Positions 36,841-49,800 of a DNA stretch of 64,000 nucleotides are shown piece after piece. Within the stretch, counting starts at the first letter, position 1. Every line of letters starts with the position of its first letter. The notes beneath the pieces were generated by a model. It saw nothing but the letters and a program-made list of their open reading frames with translations. It had not been told where the DNA came from and ran no database searches. Both the position numbers and the translations under genes were made by a program. The stretch comes from Glossina fuscipes. Taxonomy: Eukaryota; Arthropoda; Insecta; Diptera; Glossinidae. The stretch covers positions 34,976,554 through 35,040,553 of the forward strand of contig NW_023998414.1 in the NCBI RefSeq assembly GCF_014805625.2. Reading direction: 5' to 3'.

Positions 36841-38869
36841 ACTTTTAATATTTTACTTAAACTTGCTTAATATAAATTTCTATTCATTTTCGTAACATAC
36901 ATTATCACGCTTTTCATACGGCAGGTGTACCAAAATGTGAACTGACGTAACCCATAATTGGCAAAATTAAATTTCTTATCAGGGATTTTATTAGAGGTTA
37001 TATATTACAATCATTATCATTTTAAAAACTGAATGAACTGAATAATGTTTTCCTCATCGACATCAAATTAAATTTAAAAATTATGTATGGTCTATGGGTC
37101 CATGCGTTTGTTAAAAGATAACAAATATCTGAGATTAGGTTATCTCAAGTGGCTTTCTGTTGAATGAATAAGATGCGTATGCACAACTTGACGTTTCTTA
37201 GACAATTCAACATCGTAACACAATTTTGAAGTATCTCAAGATGCCTTTCTCGATATAATAAATTGAACTTGGATGGGCAGCAATACGATGCTTCTTCAAA
37301 TAATGCATTAGTTAAGCCTTAATTTAAAAACTCTTGCAATTTGTAGGCTTTGCGCGATATTATCCTATTTTTAACCCATCAATGCTATTAAGCATTGCGT
37401 TAAAATGCACGAAAGTAATTTTCAAAAATTGCAAACTGAAGACTGGAACGTACGAACGCGTGGAAAGAAAGTAATTGGAAAATTTTCCGAAATTTCCGAA
37501 ATGATTTCATCACCAAACCAACTGTAACATGCACTTAGTTGGGGAGATTGAGGGATCAAACGAAAAATGAATATCATTACGCTCTCTCGCTATTTTATAA
37601 CTCGGATCATTATATGGGATGGTATGCATTTTGATTTGTTTCCAATCTTTTTCAGATACCTTTAGCGTTTTGAAAATCTTTTATTCCCTCTAGAGAGTCC
37701 AGCAACAAAGCTTGATATTTTCTTACGAACCTATGATCTCGGGCAGATACACTTTTCAGATTTTACATCTCAAGTATATGAAGAGAAATTGTAAAGAAAT
37801 TTCGGTCAATGACGAAAATCTTAAATGAGAAACTTTGTTTAATTCATGTACAATGCATCTTCTTCTTTTTTTTTTGTTTTTTTTTTTTTTTTTGAAGCGG
37901 ACATAACTATTTTTTTTTTGTGTTTCTGTCGTTTCGTTTTCTCTCTCCAATCATTTCTTCAATTTTGGCAAATGCATTTTAAATACATAGTTTGATATCG
38001 TTCGATATGGATTGAATGGACGATAGAATATCTAACTAACAGTATAGATACTTGCATGATGTATATACACACACACATATATATATACATATATACATAG
38101 TATGTAGTGTAGATATTTACAGACAGTTATGTGCAAATATTTTTCAGGTCTTTTTCCACCGATGGTCCTTGCAGTAGATACGCTATCATTAAAAATGTAT
38201 TTACGAGATGTGGAAAACTAGATCCGTAAGTTTAGTGCAAGTAATCTGGTGCAAATTTTACAAGTTGCTAGCATGTGTGATCCAATTATAATGCTACTTA
38301 AAAAGTAGTCTCACTATTAAGACTATTAAGCTATCGATGATTGCAATAATAAATATTGAACCTAATGTTAATAACATCAGATCCTTGATATTTTCATAGT
38401 GTTATTGAGGAAAAACTTTTTCGTACAATCCGTAACAGGAAGGCTTGTCGTAAATAAGCTTAAAAGATAAACAACTGAATCTGCTGCATATACCTTCGTC
38501 CCTAATGCACAAGTGCATTGTGTATATATTGGAACATTGCAAACGAGATATTTGTGTTAATCAATTAAAAGGTTCATATTATTATGTAATTGATCAGCAG
38601 TTGCACTTTGAAGTTCTAACACGATGCAAGCAATAATAATGGTTGAAAGATTTCAAGCGGAAAGTTCAAGTAAAAACTATGAAAACTATAGTTGAATACG
38701 GCTGGCTTTAATTATTTATATTCCGAGAAGTTCCGCGCAGTGTACACAGTGTAATTGATTCAAATGCGAATTGAAAGAAAAAAATCATATATTGTTTGGA
38801 GCATAATATTTGAATGTAGGGTGTGTAAGTTATGATTGAAAAAGGAAAATTTTTCTTCTTAATAAGCTA

Positions 38870-39620
38870 GTAGGAATGCTATAGCCGGGCAAAACTGACT
38901 ATTAAATACTTTATATCAGTTGTACCCTCTTGTTTGATGCAAAGGCATGCTTTTCGCTCGAAAGCTCGCATTGCGGACGATGGTCAAAACATCACAAGCA
39001 TACTTAATTAACTTCCCAGATAATTTATTATTTTTCAGTTTACGTCATAAAAACCTAGAAACTTGCTTTTCATGATAACCCCTGCATATATATATATATA
39101 TATATCTTGGGGTTCTAAAACATAGATTTATGTGATCCAAATTTTGCTAATTTTAATTAATTTTTCTGTCAATTTACTGTTATGGATCAATTTTCGCCAA
39201 AAATTATTGAAAATAATAATTATTGTTACCGTATAAAGCCTTGATTTTTATAGCAACGATTCAAAAAATTACCTCTTGCTGATCCAAAGTTTCCACACCA
39301 ATTTATAATATCAAAATATCATTACGCAGTGATTTTTGTCGCAAAATTCTAAAAATTATTAATATTTTTCTTATAACGACTTATCAAAATAAATAAAGCC
39401 TTAGATGGTAAGGGCTTGAAAAACTGGTTCGATCCGAATCATTTTCAATAGCGCTTTCTTCTTCTTCTTCTTCTTCTTCAATATATCTCGAAAATTGCAA
39501 TCTGTAGGTTAAAGACATCATGATACATGAAAAGACATCAGTCAGACGGACGGACAGACAAACAAGCTTAGATCGATCGGTATAATAAAAGTTGGGTCTA
39601 TCTCAAGTCCTTCTGGATTT
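38870..39620 (+). repeat. Dispersed repeat family 2, second copy
   Basis: It begins GGAATGCTATAGCCGGGCA and shares the CCAATTTATAATATCAAAAT, GTTCGATCCGAATC and AAATTGCAATCTGTAG blocks with the copies at 36.0 and 48.9 kb. It ends in a CAGACGGACGGACAGAC run. It contains a (CTT)n stretch at 39463-39479. Confidence 0.65.
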
Positions 39621-39809
39621 AATGTACCTTCGTACAAATCGAATACACGCTATACAATATGAGGTGTAGGACGAAATTCATTTATCTCGATAGGTTCAGA
39701 ATGGAACGTTTCAATAAGCTACTGTCTCTCGTACCAATAGTTTGAAATGATGTAAACATATGCTCTTTCGTTTAAGTTTTGATAATATTGTTACTAGTAC
39801 TAATATAGT

Positions 39810-39841
<32 letters not shown>

Positions 39842-39854
39842 AGAAAGAGAGAGA
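39810..39854. repeat. (GA)n microsatellite
   Basis: A GA dinucleotide run with GAAA interruptions. Confidence 0.9.
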
Positions 39855-40638
39855 TATTTAGGCGATTAATTTTTCTCAACACTGTCTATTCGTTTGTGTT
39901 TGTGTTGTATATATGTATGTATGTGCTTGTATTCGTTCATTTTATGGTTTTAATAATTCTCTGTGAATTTTCAAAAATATTCGAAATGCAAAATCAATTT
40001 TATGTATGTTTGTTGTCATCTCTGAAAGTGCATGTTTTCTCCTTACACTGCGAGCGTGTGCATATGAGTGAATGCATATTACTCCAATTCTATTCCTTTC
40101 CTATCTAATGCTATATAGATATGGGGAAATATGGGATGCGCACACACATGCATAAATGCGTGCACATATATGACAGGAGTAAATGCCCAATTTATAAATG
40201 GAAATGAATGAACAAATAAATGCACTCATAAATGATTTACGGTTTGTGTTAACAGACACTTTTCCTTTATGTATAAACGTTTTGTTTTTAAATTTTTTTT
40301 TCTTTTTTTTTGTTTTTGTTTTTTTTTGTTTTTGATTTTTGTTATTATTTTTTTTAGTCAAAGGGAATGAATTATAAGTGTTACTTAATAATGAAAAGAA
40401 AAAAAAGAAAGAAATATTTTTCTAAGCAATATTTTCGGAGGGGTGTGTGTAAGGCGTGAGTATTGTTGTAAAATAGAAAAAAAACTTGAAAAAGAATGGA
40501 AAAAAATAACTGCCTACACCAATCAACAGCCATGCCTTTTCGAACAAAACAATAATAATAACAATAAAAAAAAAAAATTTTTATAAAAAACTGAAAATTT
40601 CAGATTCTCACGTAACTTAATATTAGAATCTTGTATTC

Positions 40639-40700
40639 GCGTATGTATGTATGTATGTATGTATGTATGTATATATGTATGTATGTATGTATGTATGTAG
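40639..40700. repeat. (TATG)n tetranucleotide microsatellite
   Basis: About fourteen TATG/GTAT units with one TATA interruption. Confidence 0.9.
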
Positions 40701-41385
40701 TTTGCGAGACAATAAAACATAAATATGCAATACTTTTGAAGGGAACACCTTTCCATCATCAATTTGTGAAAGGTGCTTGCCGCGCTCCCGTTGTGCAAAA
40801 TTAGGAAGCTCTTGGTTTTGCCTCTGATTGGCGAACGAATTATTTTAACACACCATGAACAATTTTTGTGTTTACACCCGTGCAATTCAAATGACACAGT
40901 TTTCATTTCATTACTCCTCTGCTGCCATTTTCGAACAATTGCACAACACGTGCCGTTTGACGAAAGTAAAGCAAAAAAAAAAAAAAAAAAAGGGAAAAAG
41001 TGAATACAACATAAATAAATAAGAAAAAATTAGCTACAAATTGTTATCACGTGCCAGTCAAGAACGGTTTTGTTTAAATCTTAAACCGACAATAATAACA
41101 ACAACAAAATATTATACACTTAATATTGCTGCTAGTCACTGATTGAATAACACAATCAAGTAACTTGTAATCGTTGTCATATCATATACATTAGCAGTTA
41201 GTCGATAGAAGGTTCACTTCACAGCATGACAGCTATTTATTTAATTAATATTTTGTTAGTTTATTTAAAACTATAATTTACTTGAGTGTCTAATTAATCT
41301 TAAACGTTCATTAGGTCAAAAATTCATATGCCCTTTCTAAAACTAGGCTTAACGTTCACTTAACGTTTTTCTTCATTTTTTTTTT

Positions 41386-41880
41386 TTATACCCATCACCG
41401 AAGAATAAGGGGTATATTGATTTTGTCAAAACGTTTGCGACACGTAGAAGTAAGTTTTAGAGACACACACACACACACACACAAATTATGTACATTCTTG
41501 ATTAGCATCGAATTCTGAATTGATTTAAGCATGTCCGTCCGTCCGTTCGTCCGTTCGTTATTCCGTCCTTCCGTTCGCCCGTGTAATGTCTTTCCTCTTG
41601 CCTGCCAAATATGCAAAAGAATTTGAAAATGACCGAAACTTTTTAAAAGACACGCCAACAACGCCCACATACCACATAGATGTAACAAAAACTGTAAGCT
41701 TTTCGTGTTTTTGCCCTGCTTAAGATTTTACTTATATTCCGCGTCAGTCCAATATTACAGAGTATGATAATTTCGTTTTTTTTTTTTTTTTCTTTTTTTT
41801 CAGTCTTTTTTTGGAATAACGCTGCTAATGTTTATAAAGAATTCAGTCATAATCGAATACAATTTTCTTACTTGTTTCTT
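41386..41880 (+). repeat. Dispersed repeat family 1, copy with clear 5' end
   Basis: It begins TATACCCATCACCGAAG and has GTATATTGATTTTGTC, AACGTTTGCGACACG, an AC microsatellite, CATTCTTGATTAGCATCG, and a GTCCGTCCGTTCGTCCG run. It ends near CATAATCGAATACAATTTTC. This copy best shows the family's left end. Confidence 0.7.
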
Positions 41881-42722
41881 TTCTTCTCTCTATTCTTGTC
41901 TCTTTAATGGAAATCATTAGTAAGTAAGTGAGAGCAAGGCACGTTTTAAAATTACATTTTCGAATAGAATATAATTAAGTTCCTTACTTTTGTGTAGACG
42001 AATATGGCTTCACTTTGCTAAGCAAACTAATGATTGTCGATTGGAAACGAAAGCCTTTCAATTCCAACTGGAAAACTATTAACAAAGTTGGTAACAAATT
42101 ATATTGTTCTCCTGGGAAATCAGCAAGCAGATCTAGCAGTGAAATTCACGGTCTCGGCGTATTTTTTATTACAGTCAGTATAATGGAAAGGATTGATCTT
42201 AGAAAAATGCCAAATACGTTAGAAAGAGAAAATTAATGAGAAAATTATCGACAGTACTACAATTCACACTATTCGCATAATAATGCAAAACTCGCTCCAC
42301 CACTCGATTTAATCAACATTCCAAAAATCAATATCAATAGCTATGCGAAAATTCGTTCCCTTGATCGTAATAAATACCTTTGCAGGATGCCAGTGAATTG
42401 TTAGGATGTCTACTCCATTCCAATTTGCAACTGTGGAAAAAATCTCCTGTGCGCGATGCAAAGAACAATTATTTCTCCTTGGGGTATGTGCTACTACTGT
42501 CAACGTAGATCAGTTACAATGGAGGCCATAATTGATGGACAAATTTTGCTGTGGAAATAGTTTCACTTAAGCGCAACACAGCGCCTCTTATGTCGATTCT
42601 TAAAAGTGTCAAAGGCGGTGTAAAGAACGATTACCCCTGTGCTACGCGAAGACAAACAGATGGGCATGTTGCGAATGTGAAGCAGCTGCAGTAGAGATCT
42701 TGATTGTTGGACAAACCACTTT

Positions 42723-42723
<1 letters not shown>

Positions 42724-42778
<55 letters not shown>
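42724..42778. repeat. (CT)n microsatellite
   Basis: A nearly pure 54-base CT run. Confidence 0.95.
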
Positions 42779-45713
42779 AGTTCTACTAATGCTATGATAA
42801 TAAGTAATAATTACTAGCGGGGAAAAAAACGGATATTGAAACGTTTCACCTAAATTGCTCTTGTAATTAAGTGTAAGTATAAGTAACGTGTAAGTAAAAG
42901 TATTGTTGAGTTGAGAGAGTTGTTAAATTATTATATTAGAGCAGTAGAATGACATGTTTATAAGCATCAATGAGCCACAAGTCAAGTTGTTCCTTTGGTA
43001 CTTCTCGCCAACGTTCGTCGTCATATCATTAGATTGTGAACAGCGTAGATTTTGTTCATAATTTTTTACAAACAGGATTTTACAATGTATTCACAATTTA
43101 CTTACTTATTTTTATCACAATCTTGACTACAATTTTCTTTTCGATCGACCTACGACTCGAACGACTATTCTGCTTATATACTCTTTTACAAGCATCGCGA
43201 CATTTTTAATCGTTGTTAACCTCTTTCGTCAACTGCCAGATGCATCACGCGTCAGGAATGTGCACTTGGTTTTTCCCTTCTTTCGAAATTAGTTTCTGGA
43301 ATGGGCGACTAAACTCAAACCATGGAAAATGGCCTTTTTTGTAACAATATCGTCTTCTCGTCGGTCTAATAAAGAATAGTCAAATTCCATAATTTTTTCA
43401 AGTTAAAGAAGCACTTACTTAGTATTTGTAGTTGTATGTTGTTACGTGTATCTACAAGAAAAAAATATTCTGTCGCGATCTTTCTATTATAAAATTTTTT
43501 AGAAAATTATAGCTGTAGCCGTGGCTGTGAATGTGTCTACGCACATTCCTTTTTTATTATCATCAAAGCATTATTTTAAATTCAGAGTTGATATCGTTCT
43601 CTTCTTCATGATTGCATTGTTTAATGGATCGGAGAGAAACTTTAATATCAATTAGCCAGAGAATGAATTCTAAGAGTAAAACACTAGCATCTTAGGCTAT
43701 CTAAGGCATTATTGAAAAATTTTTATCGTGTTTGATATTTGAACGACCACGAACACGGAGCTGTTAGATGAGACTCTTTGCCACTCAAGTGGATTCTTAA
43801 ACATAAAACTTAATATAAGTATGTGAGTTTTAGTGAAAATTAGGAGGTGCTGCCATCATTGCCAACATTGGGCTGAGGTTCAGTAATTGCATGCACAGGA
43901 ATGTGTTTTACGTTCGGGCGAACGAATCGATGAGGGCAGAGCTGAGATGTTAGCATAACATCTGCTTATCACAATATCTTCAATAATATTTGTATACATA
44001 CCGCTGTTTTTTTTTTTTTTTTTTCTTGTTTTGATCTCCGAAGCGTACTTACGAAAAGAAAACAACAATAGAGCGTGAATTGCAAATCCCTGACATCCTT
44101 TCGATTGTTATCTCTTTTATGTTTGTAAAGCTGCTTGCTTTGCTTTGCTTTTTTTCTATTTTTTTTTTGTTGCCGTTTGACGGAGCGAAATCTTGAGATG
44201 GATGGATTCACATATTATTCAAATGGACTTGCACGCTTGTATGGCATGGTCAGGTAGCTTTACATGGCTTTTCTCGTTGCTGTTGAGTGTTTAACTAGAA
44301 AAGTGATGTATGCACGCACAAGGATGCTTGTAACTTGCCAATTTCCAAGGCAAGAGCCGTAGAAGTCATTCACGCCTCATCTCAATCAATTCCGTTATAA
44401 AATACATTTCATGGTCTATGGACAAATGATGAAATGAATAATGCACTTGTCTTATTTTTTTAATGTTTTAAAGTCCAAATCTTTTTTTGGTATATCGTGC
44501 CAACTGCGCGTTTTATGGCGACACCCTGAGGTGTTTGCAGTCATTTGGAATGAAAATGAAAAATATATATATATTATATATATATATATATATATGTATA
44601 TGTTTCAGTCAAATGACTAGAATAGTCTACGGAAAACAATTAGGGTTGATTGGTTATTCAATGTGTAGCCCGGTGTTTTGTGCATATGTATGCAGTAAAA
44701 AGTCGAGCAGATTTACACAAATGCCGTATGTTGGTATTTTTAATTTTTAAGCTTAGCTACTAAATTTTGGTATTTTTGTATTTATGCTTAGCTCCTAAAA
44801 TAAAAAGAGAACGCATACACGAGCATTTCGCTAGGCCTAGTAAAACAGCAATAGCAACAGTAACAACAACAAAAAGATTGACCACAAGTCACATTGTTGC
44901 TATTAAGTTCTTTGTCACCTTATACAAACACAGCCTTATTCGTGTATCCGCCTTCGTTCGTTCATTCCATTCACAACATGTTGAATACAAATGTTTTTAC
45001 GTTTATACGTTTGTAAGTTTGTGCCTGTGTTACGCTTTGTAATCATTTGCAATTATTTTGTCAATAATTACTATTGTGTCTTACGGTTCTGTTGTTATGC
45101 TTTTTCCTCTCTAAATATCCGTCTCTTTTAACGCAAACCCTAAATTGAATACCGACCAAAATGCATGGCTTAGCTTAACACTGCCCTTCTTCACCCTAAA
45201 ACTTATAGTTGCCTTGTTGTCACCCTCTTGACTTAATGAGGCTTTTTAGTATGATCGATTTTAAATTGATGTTAACACTCGACGACAACAGCATTTGTGA
45301 AGTGATAACAACAAGAGCGCCGGGCAACCTGCTGCTTAACAAGTACCATAGATGGCCATATGTGTTACGTATGTGTTGTATATATATATATATATTTATA
45401 TATGTGCGTATGCAGGTGTATGTGTACGTGTTTAGAGATATAAGATATTTAGCGGCATTAGAGGGTTTTTTTTTTTTATTTATTTATTTTTTTTTGGTTT
45501 TTTTCTTTGTTTTTTCTTATTTAACTTGATGGATTTCACTCATCAATTAGTTATATACAATATACTATATTAAGATGTATTTAAGCGGAGCAAATGGAGT
45601 AGCAAAACGCTTTTGATTTTTCTTTTATAGCTTAATTCCCGCAAGCAAACAAATGATTTCGATTTTTTTCACATTCTACGCAATGTTTAGTTGAGAAGAA
45701 TATTCTTTTATAG

Positions 45714-46205
45714 GTTTGACGATGTTAATGCATTGACGCATGGCGCTAATAGTTATGCGAAATTCGTAGCCGCTCTATTATCATCAAATCTATTTTTGAT
45801 TTCGTTTTCATGTGATTTCGATTAATTAGAGGAAGTGCTGATGATGAAGATCGCGAAGAAGCTGAAAATTACGCTGTGGCTGATCGTATACAAGCCGTTC
45901 ATATAAATTTTGAAGCTAAGTGTTATATTACAAATACAAAATTTTCCTCCTTATAAAAAATATTTGAAAAAATTCAATGCAATAAATAGCCTTCAACAAG
46001 ACATCGATGACTATATAAACATATATAATGAATTTATTGAATTCTTGATCAATGATCGGGATGAGATGGTGCGAGGACGAGAGAAATCTCTGAATCTCTA
46101 GAAAAAAGCAATTTCGGCTTGTTTAGCCTGCTAGAGCTAAAGCAGTTAAGAGCCGTAGATGATATAGGAAACAAAACAATGCTTGAACTCACAAATGTCT
46201 ACTAA
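45714..46205 (+). pseudogene. Unidentified decayed coding segment
   Basis: Four stretches of complex, non-repetitive protein sequence follow each other in alternating frames: FDDVNALTHGANSYAKFV from 45715, GSADDEDREEAENYAVADRI from 45831, LQQDIDDYINIYNEFIEFL in the frame at 45910-46101, and EISESLEKSNFGLFSLL from 46083 to TAA at 46203-46205. An acceptor-like TTTTATAG ends at 45713. Charge and helix-like composition suggest a coiled-coil protein. The changes of frame occur without space for introns, so this looks like a pseudogene or a worn duplicate. No family was recognised. Confidence 0.35.
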
Positions 46206-47300
46206 TATTATATATAATATTATATATGGGAGTTTATTAGAATTTTTGGATAGTTATCCATAGAGTAATTGCCGATTGTTGATAATTAAAATGTTTCCTA
46301 ACAGAAAAAAAAAAAAAAGTAAATAAATAAATAAATAAATAAATGTTTGAAACTTGAAATCCTTTCATGTTTTTTGCGCGTATTTGGTTACAAATACAGT
46401 TATCGGCGAACTGGCCGAAGAACCGTTTCCAGTCTTCTTATGATTGAAAAAAAAAAATTGCGAAATAGCAGGCGCTCAGCTGTCGATTATTCAACTTAGC
46501 TATCAATTCCCTAGAGTGGCGGTACGACTATAGAAATAGAAAAGTTTTCTTCCAGAAGCAAACTCATTTTGCTTCTCCACAGCGTTGCCAAAATGCATTG
46601 ACATCATTACTATTCATATAAATGCTATAGAATGAAATCTTACTTGGTTTGTGATAATACTTTTAAAAATTGTTCGCAAAAACGATTCAAGAATCGAACC
46701 CTGCCATATACCTAAGTTCATTGGTCATTGTCATGTCGTGCATTAGCTGTTTAGCCAACGAGTGCGGGTTTATGCTGCACGATGCGAGCAACATGACGCA
46801 ATTGCGCGTGGTATAGTATAAAGCAGAGTTTCCCAAATATTATAATACTTTTTTCTTTTCTTTTATTATATGAACAATAACTTAGGAAGTGCCCGCTATT
46901 CGTGTGCGTAATGCGGTGACAGTCGGAAAGGATTGTGAAAAGAAAGAAAGTGAAAGGGAAAGTGACGACAGTCAAGTTGGTCTCTGGCCAATCGGGTAAA
47001 TGTTAAGCCTTTACCGATGGATCACTCGCTATAGCTACGACCAAAATAAACTCTGCCGCATTGAGATTTCAATCCGCGAACATAGACTTAATAGTCGGAA
47101 TTCAACCATATCTTTGCAGCCGTTTCTTTGGTTTAATAGTAGAAAAAGCAAATAGTTTTTCTCCGAAAGCAAGACTTCCTCTTCGAATATCAAGCTTATA
47201 ACCGGGAACATAGTTTAGTACTAGTTTTTTATTCAGACGCATTCTGACGGGTTGGAAGTCTAAATATTTTTGATTTTTTTTTTTTTTTTGGACAACACTT
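46206..47300. other. Intergenic stretch, nothing recognised
   Basis: A TAAA/AAAT tetranucleotide run at about 46319-46344 and ordinary mixed-composition DNA. Possibly the flank or a long terminal repeat of the retroelement that follows, but no matching pair of terminal repeats was seen. Confidence 0.4.
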
Positions 47301-48580
47301 TACTATTTTGAAACCTCCTATCGTTACCTAAAGTAATGAGGTTGGTTTGATGCTAAGGTGGCCGCTTTGCAAGAAGAAGTCTTGCGTAACCTTAAATCAG
47401 TTAGCAACTTAGTGTTTGTGATAGTGCTTGTAAAGTTCAAACTTCTCCAATTGATGGCGTCCCGAGCATGGTATTTAAAGGATATCCGAAAACGTAGCGT
47501 AGAAACAAAACGAGATCGGATTCGATATATTGTAGCAAAAGTAGGCGTGTGTATTAGTGAATGCAAATTTCAACCACAAGGTATCGCGCTTAACGTTATT
47601 CATCAACAGTACGGTGGACAATGCAAACAACAGGTTAAAAAAGAGAAATCGAGAAAATTTGCCGAATAGTTGTAGTGGAAAGAACTATGTACAGAGGATC
47701 GCAAATGCCTCCAGAATGGACAAAAAATCATGAAGGACGCATGCCTAAGGAACAGAACAGAATAGGTAAAGAAAATATCGCTGGTCTTCCGGCCATGGTA
47801 GACGCAAGTGTAAACTTGTCGAACGAAGGCATACGCAGTCGTCGGCTGGCCGAAGATGATCTCAGAATAATAATAGTTGTTAAAAAGGATGACCGAGCTA
47901 TCAAAGAGCAAATCCATAAGGAAAATTGCACAGTAAAAGCGTGTTGGGTTCAGGGGGGCGGCTTTACTTTTTAACGCAGTTGTCTATGACGGATATGATA
48001 TAGCTCTGCGGTTCACGCACAAGACCGTTCTGGGTGATCCCAAGACTCTAGTCTGAAAAAAAAGTCATAAAAGAGCATCAAAGAGAGTCACACAGAGAAT
48101 ACTTTACTGTTACGAAAACTGTTAAAGAGATTAATTGAGGGATTCTGCTGGGTAGGATGCCGAAAATCTGTAGCAGCACGAATTCATGGCTGTGAGGAAT
48201 GTAGTAAATCAAAAGAAGCGGAAAATAAGGTGAAAAACCAAAGGGCGACCAAAACGATGTACAAACGGAAAGCAAATCGCAAATGAACAATTGATGGCCG
48301 GAAATGATCGGAAAGCGAGGGTTCTTGAATGAAACCTAGCACAACCCTGTACAACCTATCAGCAAATTGTCAATCTAACTGGAAGGAATCGTATAAAGCT
48401 ATCACAAGGATAGCTGACGGAGTTTATCGGATCCAGCAACAACCGAAAGGCAGAGCAATAGTTAAGGCAGCACACGTAAGTAGACTGACCGCCTTGGAGA
48501 AGAACCTTGCCCGGGACGAAGAAAATGAAGTGGAGGACTGTGTTACGGAAATGTCATATTTGATGATTTGAAATGAAATT
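47300..48580 (+). mobile_element. Degenerate Ty3/gypsy-type LTR retrotransposon remnant (pol 3' half)
   Basis: Two landmarks of Ty3/gypsy integrase are visible in order on the plus strand. First, the zinc-binding region: LIEGFCWVGCRKSVA (48131 onward) and the Cys pair in GCEECSKSK (48188 onward), after a frame shift from the preceding VIPRL...KEHQRESHTE block. Second, the integrase C-terminal end in the frame 48329-48571: RIADGVYRIQ followed by KAAHVSRL, where families have VVYRI...VVHLDRL. Upstream frames (47358-47669, 47675-47974) are probably part of the same element but match nothing I can name. The catalytic core is absent. It is dead and probably deleted. Confidence 0.6.
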
Positions 48581-48899
48581 CTAAGGGAAGGGAACAGTAT
48601 ACGTTCATGGCGCGGTATCTGCGTTAAGCAGCTGGCGACTGACTGAAAGAGATTAACAACAATTTGCAGAAAATTTAGCGGGAAAACGGATGAATTTCGT
48701 TAATGGTATGAAAAGCTTATCAAAAGATATATAAGCAGAATATTTGCGGAAAGCAACGAGAGAGTGAGAGTCACGCCAAGAGAATTGAATTGCAATATTC
48801 GAATGGACATGATTAAAGCGCGCTATCGTAGAAATCATAATTCGGCGGTACGAACTTATTCTCAAAAGGAGTTGAGTAAAAAATGTAAAAATCACAAAA

Positions 48900-49200
48900 G
48901 ACAAAAAAATATTTCGAATCTCGAATTTCGAAATACTATTACTCAGCGACTTTTGTCGAGAATTAAAGACCTTTCAAAATAGAGGGGGATTGATCGAAGA
49001 AGTGAACCAATCTGAACCATTTTAAAAAGCATTCGTACTTTAGTCAAAGTTCGTCAGTTTACAAAATGTTATCTTACTATCTTAAAAACTGCGATCTGTA
49101 GTTTCAGTTGTATGGATAGACGGACAGACGAGTTGAGAGAATGATTCGGATCGATATAGTAAAAGTTATGCTTTTGAATACAATTTTAATTGCACCTTGT
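48900..49200 (+). repeat. Dispersed repeat family 2, partial copy
   Basis: Shares TTTCGAAATACTATTACTCA, GAACCAATCTGAACCATTTT, AACTGCGATCTGTAG and the GATAGACGGACAGACGAG run with the copies at 36 and 39 kb. Confidence 0.6.
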
Positions 49201-49289
49201 CTCCCTGACTGTCTGCCTGTCTATGTGTGTGTGTGTATATTCAAGCTCCTTACTGGTCGCAATTTTTAAGTAAATAGTTTGATAAAATT

Positions 49290-49800
49290 TGATACGCTAA
49301 CGTGCTTTGATCCAAAGGTGAAACGCTATTGAAAATGTTTCGGTCCGGATCACTTTATGGAGCACTGTGATGGGAAAAATGCAATTTTCAAAAATTGTTC
49401 GACAATACTTGCTGACCAATGGTAGTTCGACATTCTAAATTGGTAGGAAAAATTTAACCGTCTCTAGGAACACTTAATCCTTTTATATTAAAGGTTCTAA
49501 TTTTCAAAATTTCATGGTGAAAATTGTCCGAGAAAATTAAAAGTAGGGAATTTGGATAACATAGGTCTACTTTTTAGACCCCCCCAACATTTAAAGAGCT
49601 TGGCATGGAAAGCAGGCCCTTCGAAACTGAAAGGTAATAAAATGTTTGCGAAGTAAATTAGGTTTGCTAAATTTGTATCATGCCGCGTGACACCTTGGCT
49701 TTCATGAAACGTATGCCTTCGTATGTAAATAACATGGCTGTGTTGGGGAAAGTTGTATGGGGTATCCAATGATCAGTCTTGCCTGACTATAATTTTCTTA
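49290..49800 (-). repeat. Dispersed repeat family 2, minus-strand copy
   Basis: Read on the minus strand from about 49800 it starts AACAATTAAGAAAATTATAG, then TCAGGCAAGACTGATCATTG and ATACCCCATACAAC, the left end of the family. It runs to the ACCAATTTAGAATGTC block near 49430. Confidence 0.6.

Larger units (their letters stand above)
39855..45713. other. Intergenic stretch with repeats only
   Basis: Outside the listed microsatellites and the family 1 copy I see nothing assignable. Frames at 42015-42236 (plus) and 42309-42503 (minus), and others of 62-106 codons between 43880 and 45529, show no family signature and several are low-complexity. Confidence 0.6.

Noticed and set aside
42015..42503. 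73- and 64-codon frames on opposite strands
   Set aside because: Ordinary composition but no family signature, no conservation data and no splice or poly(A) context.
46680..46710. Minus-strand GGTTCGATTCTTG, like a tRNA B box or primer-binding site
   Set aside because: No A box, no cloverleaf and no paired LTR boundary next to it.
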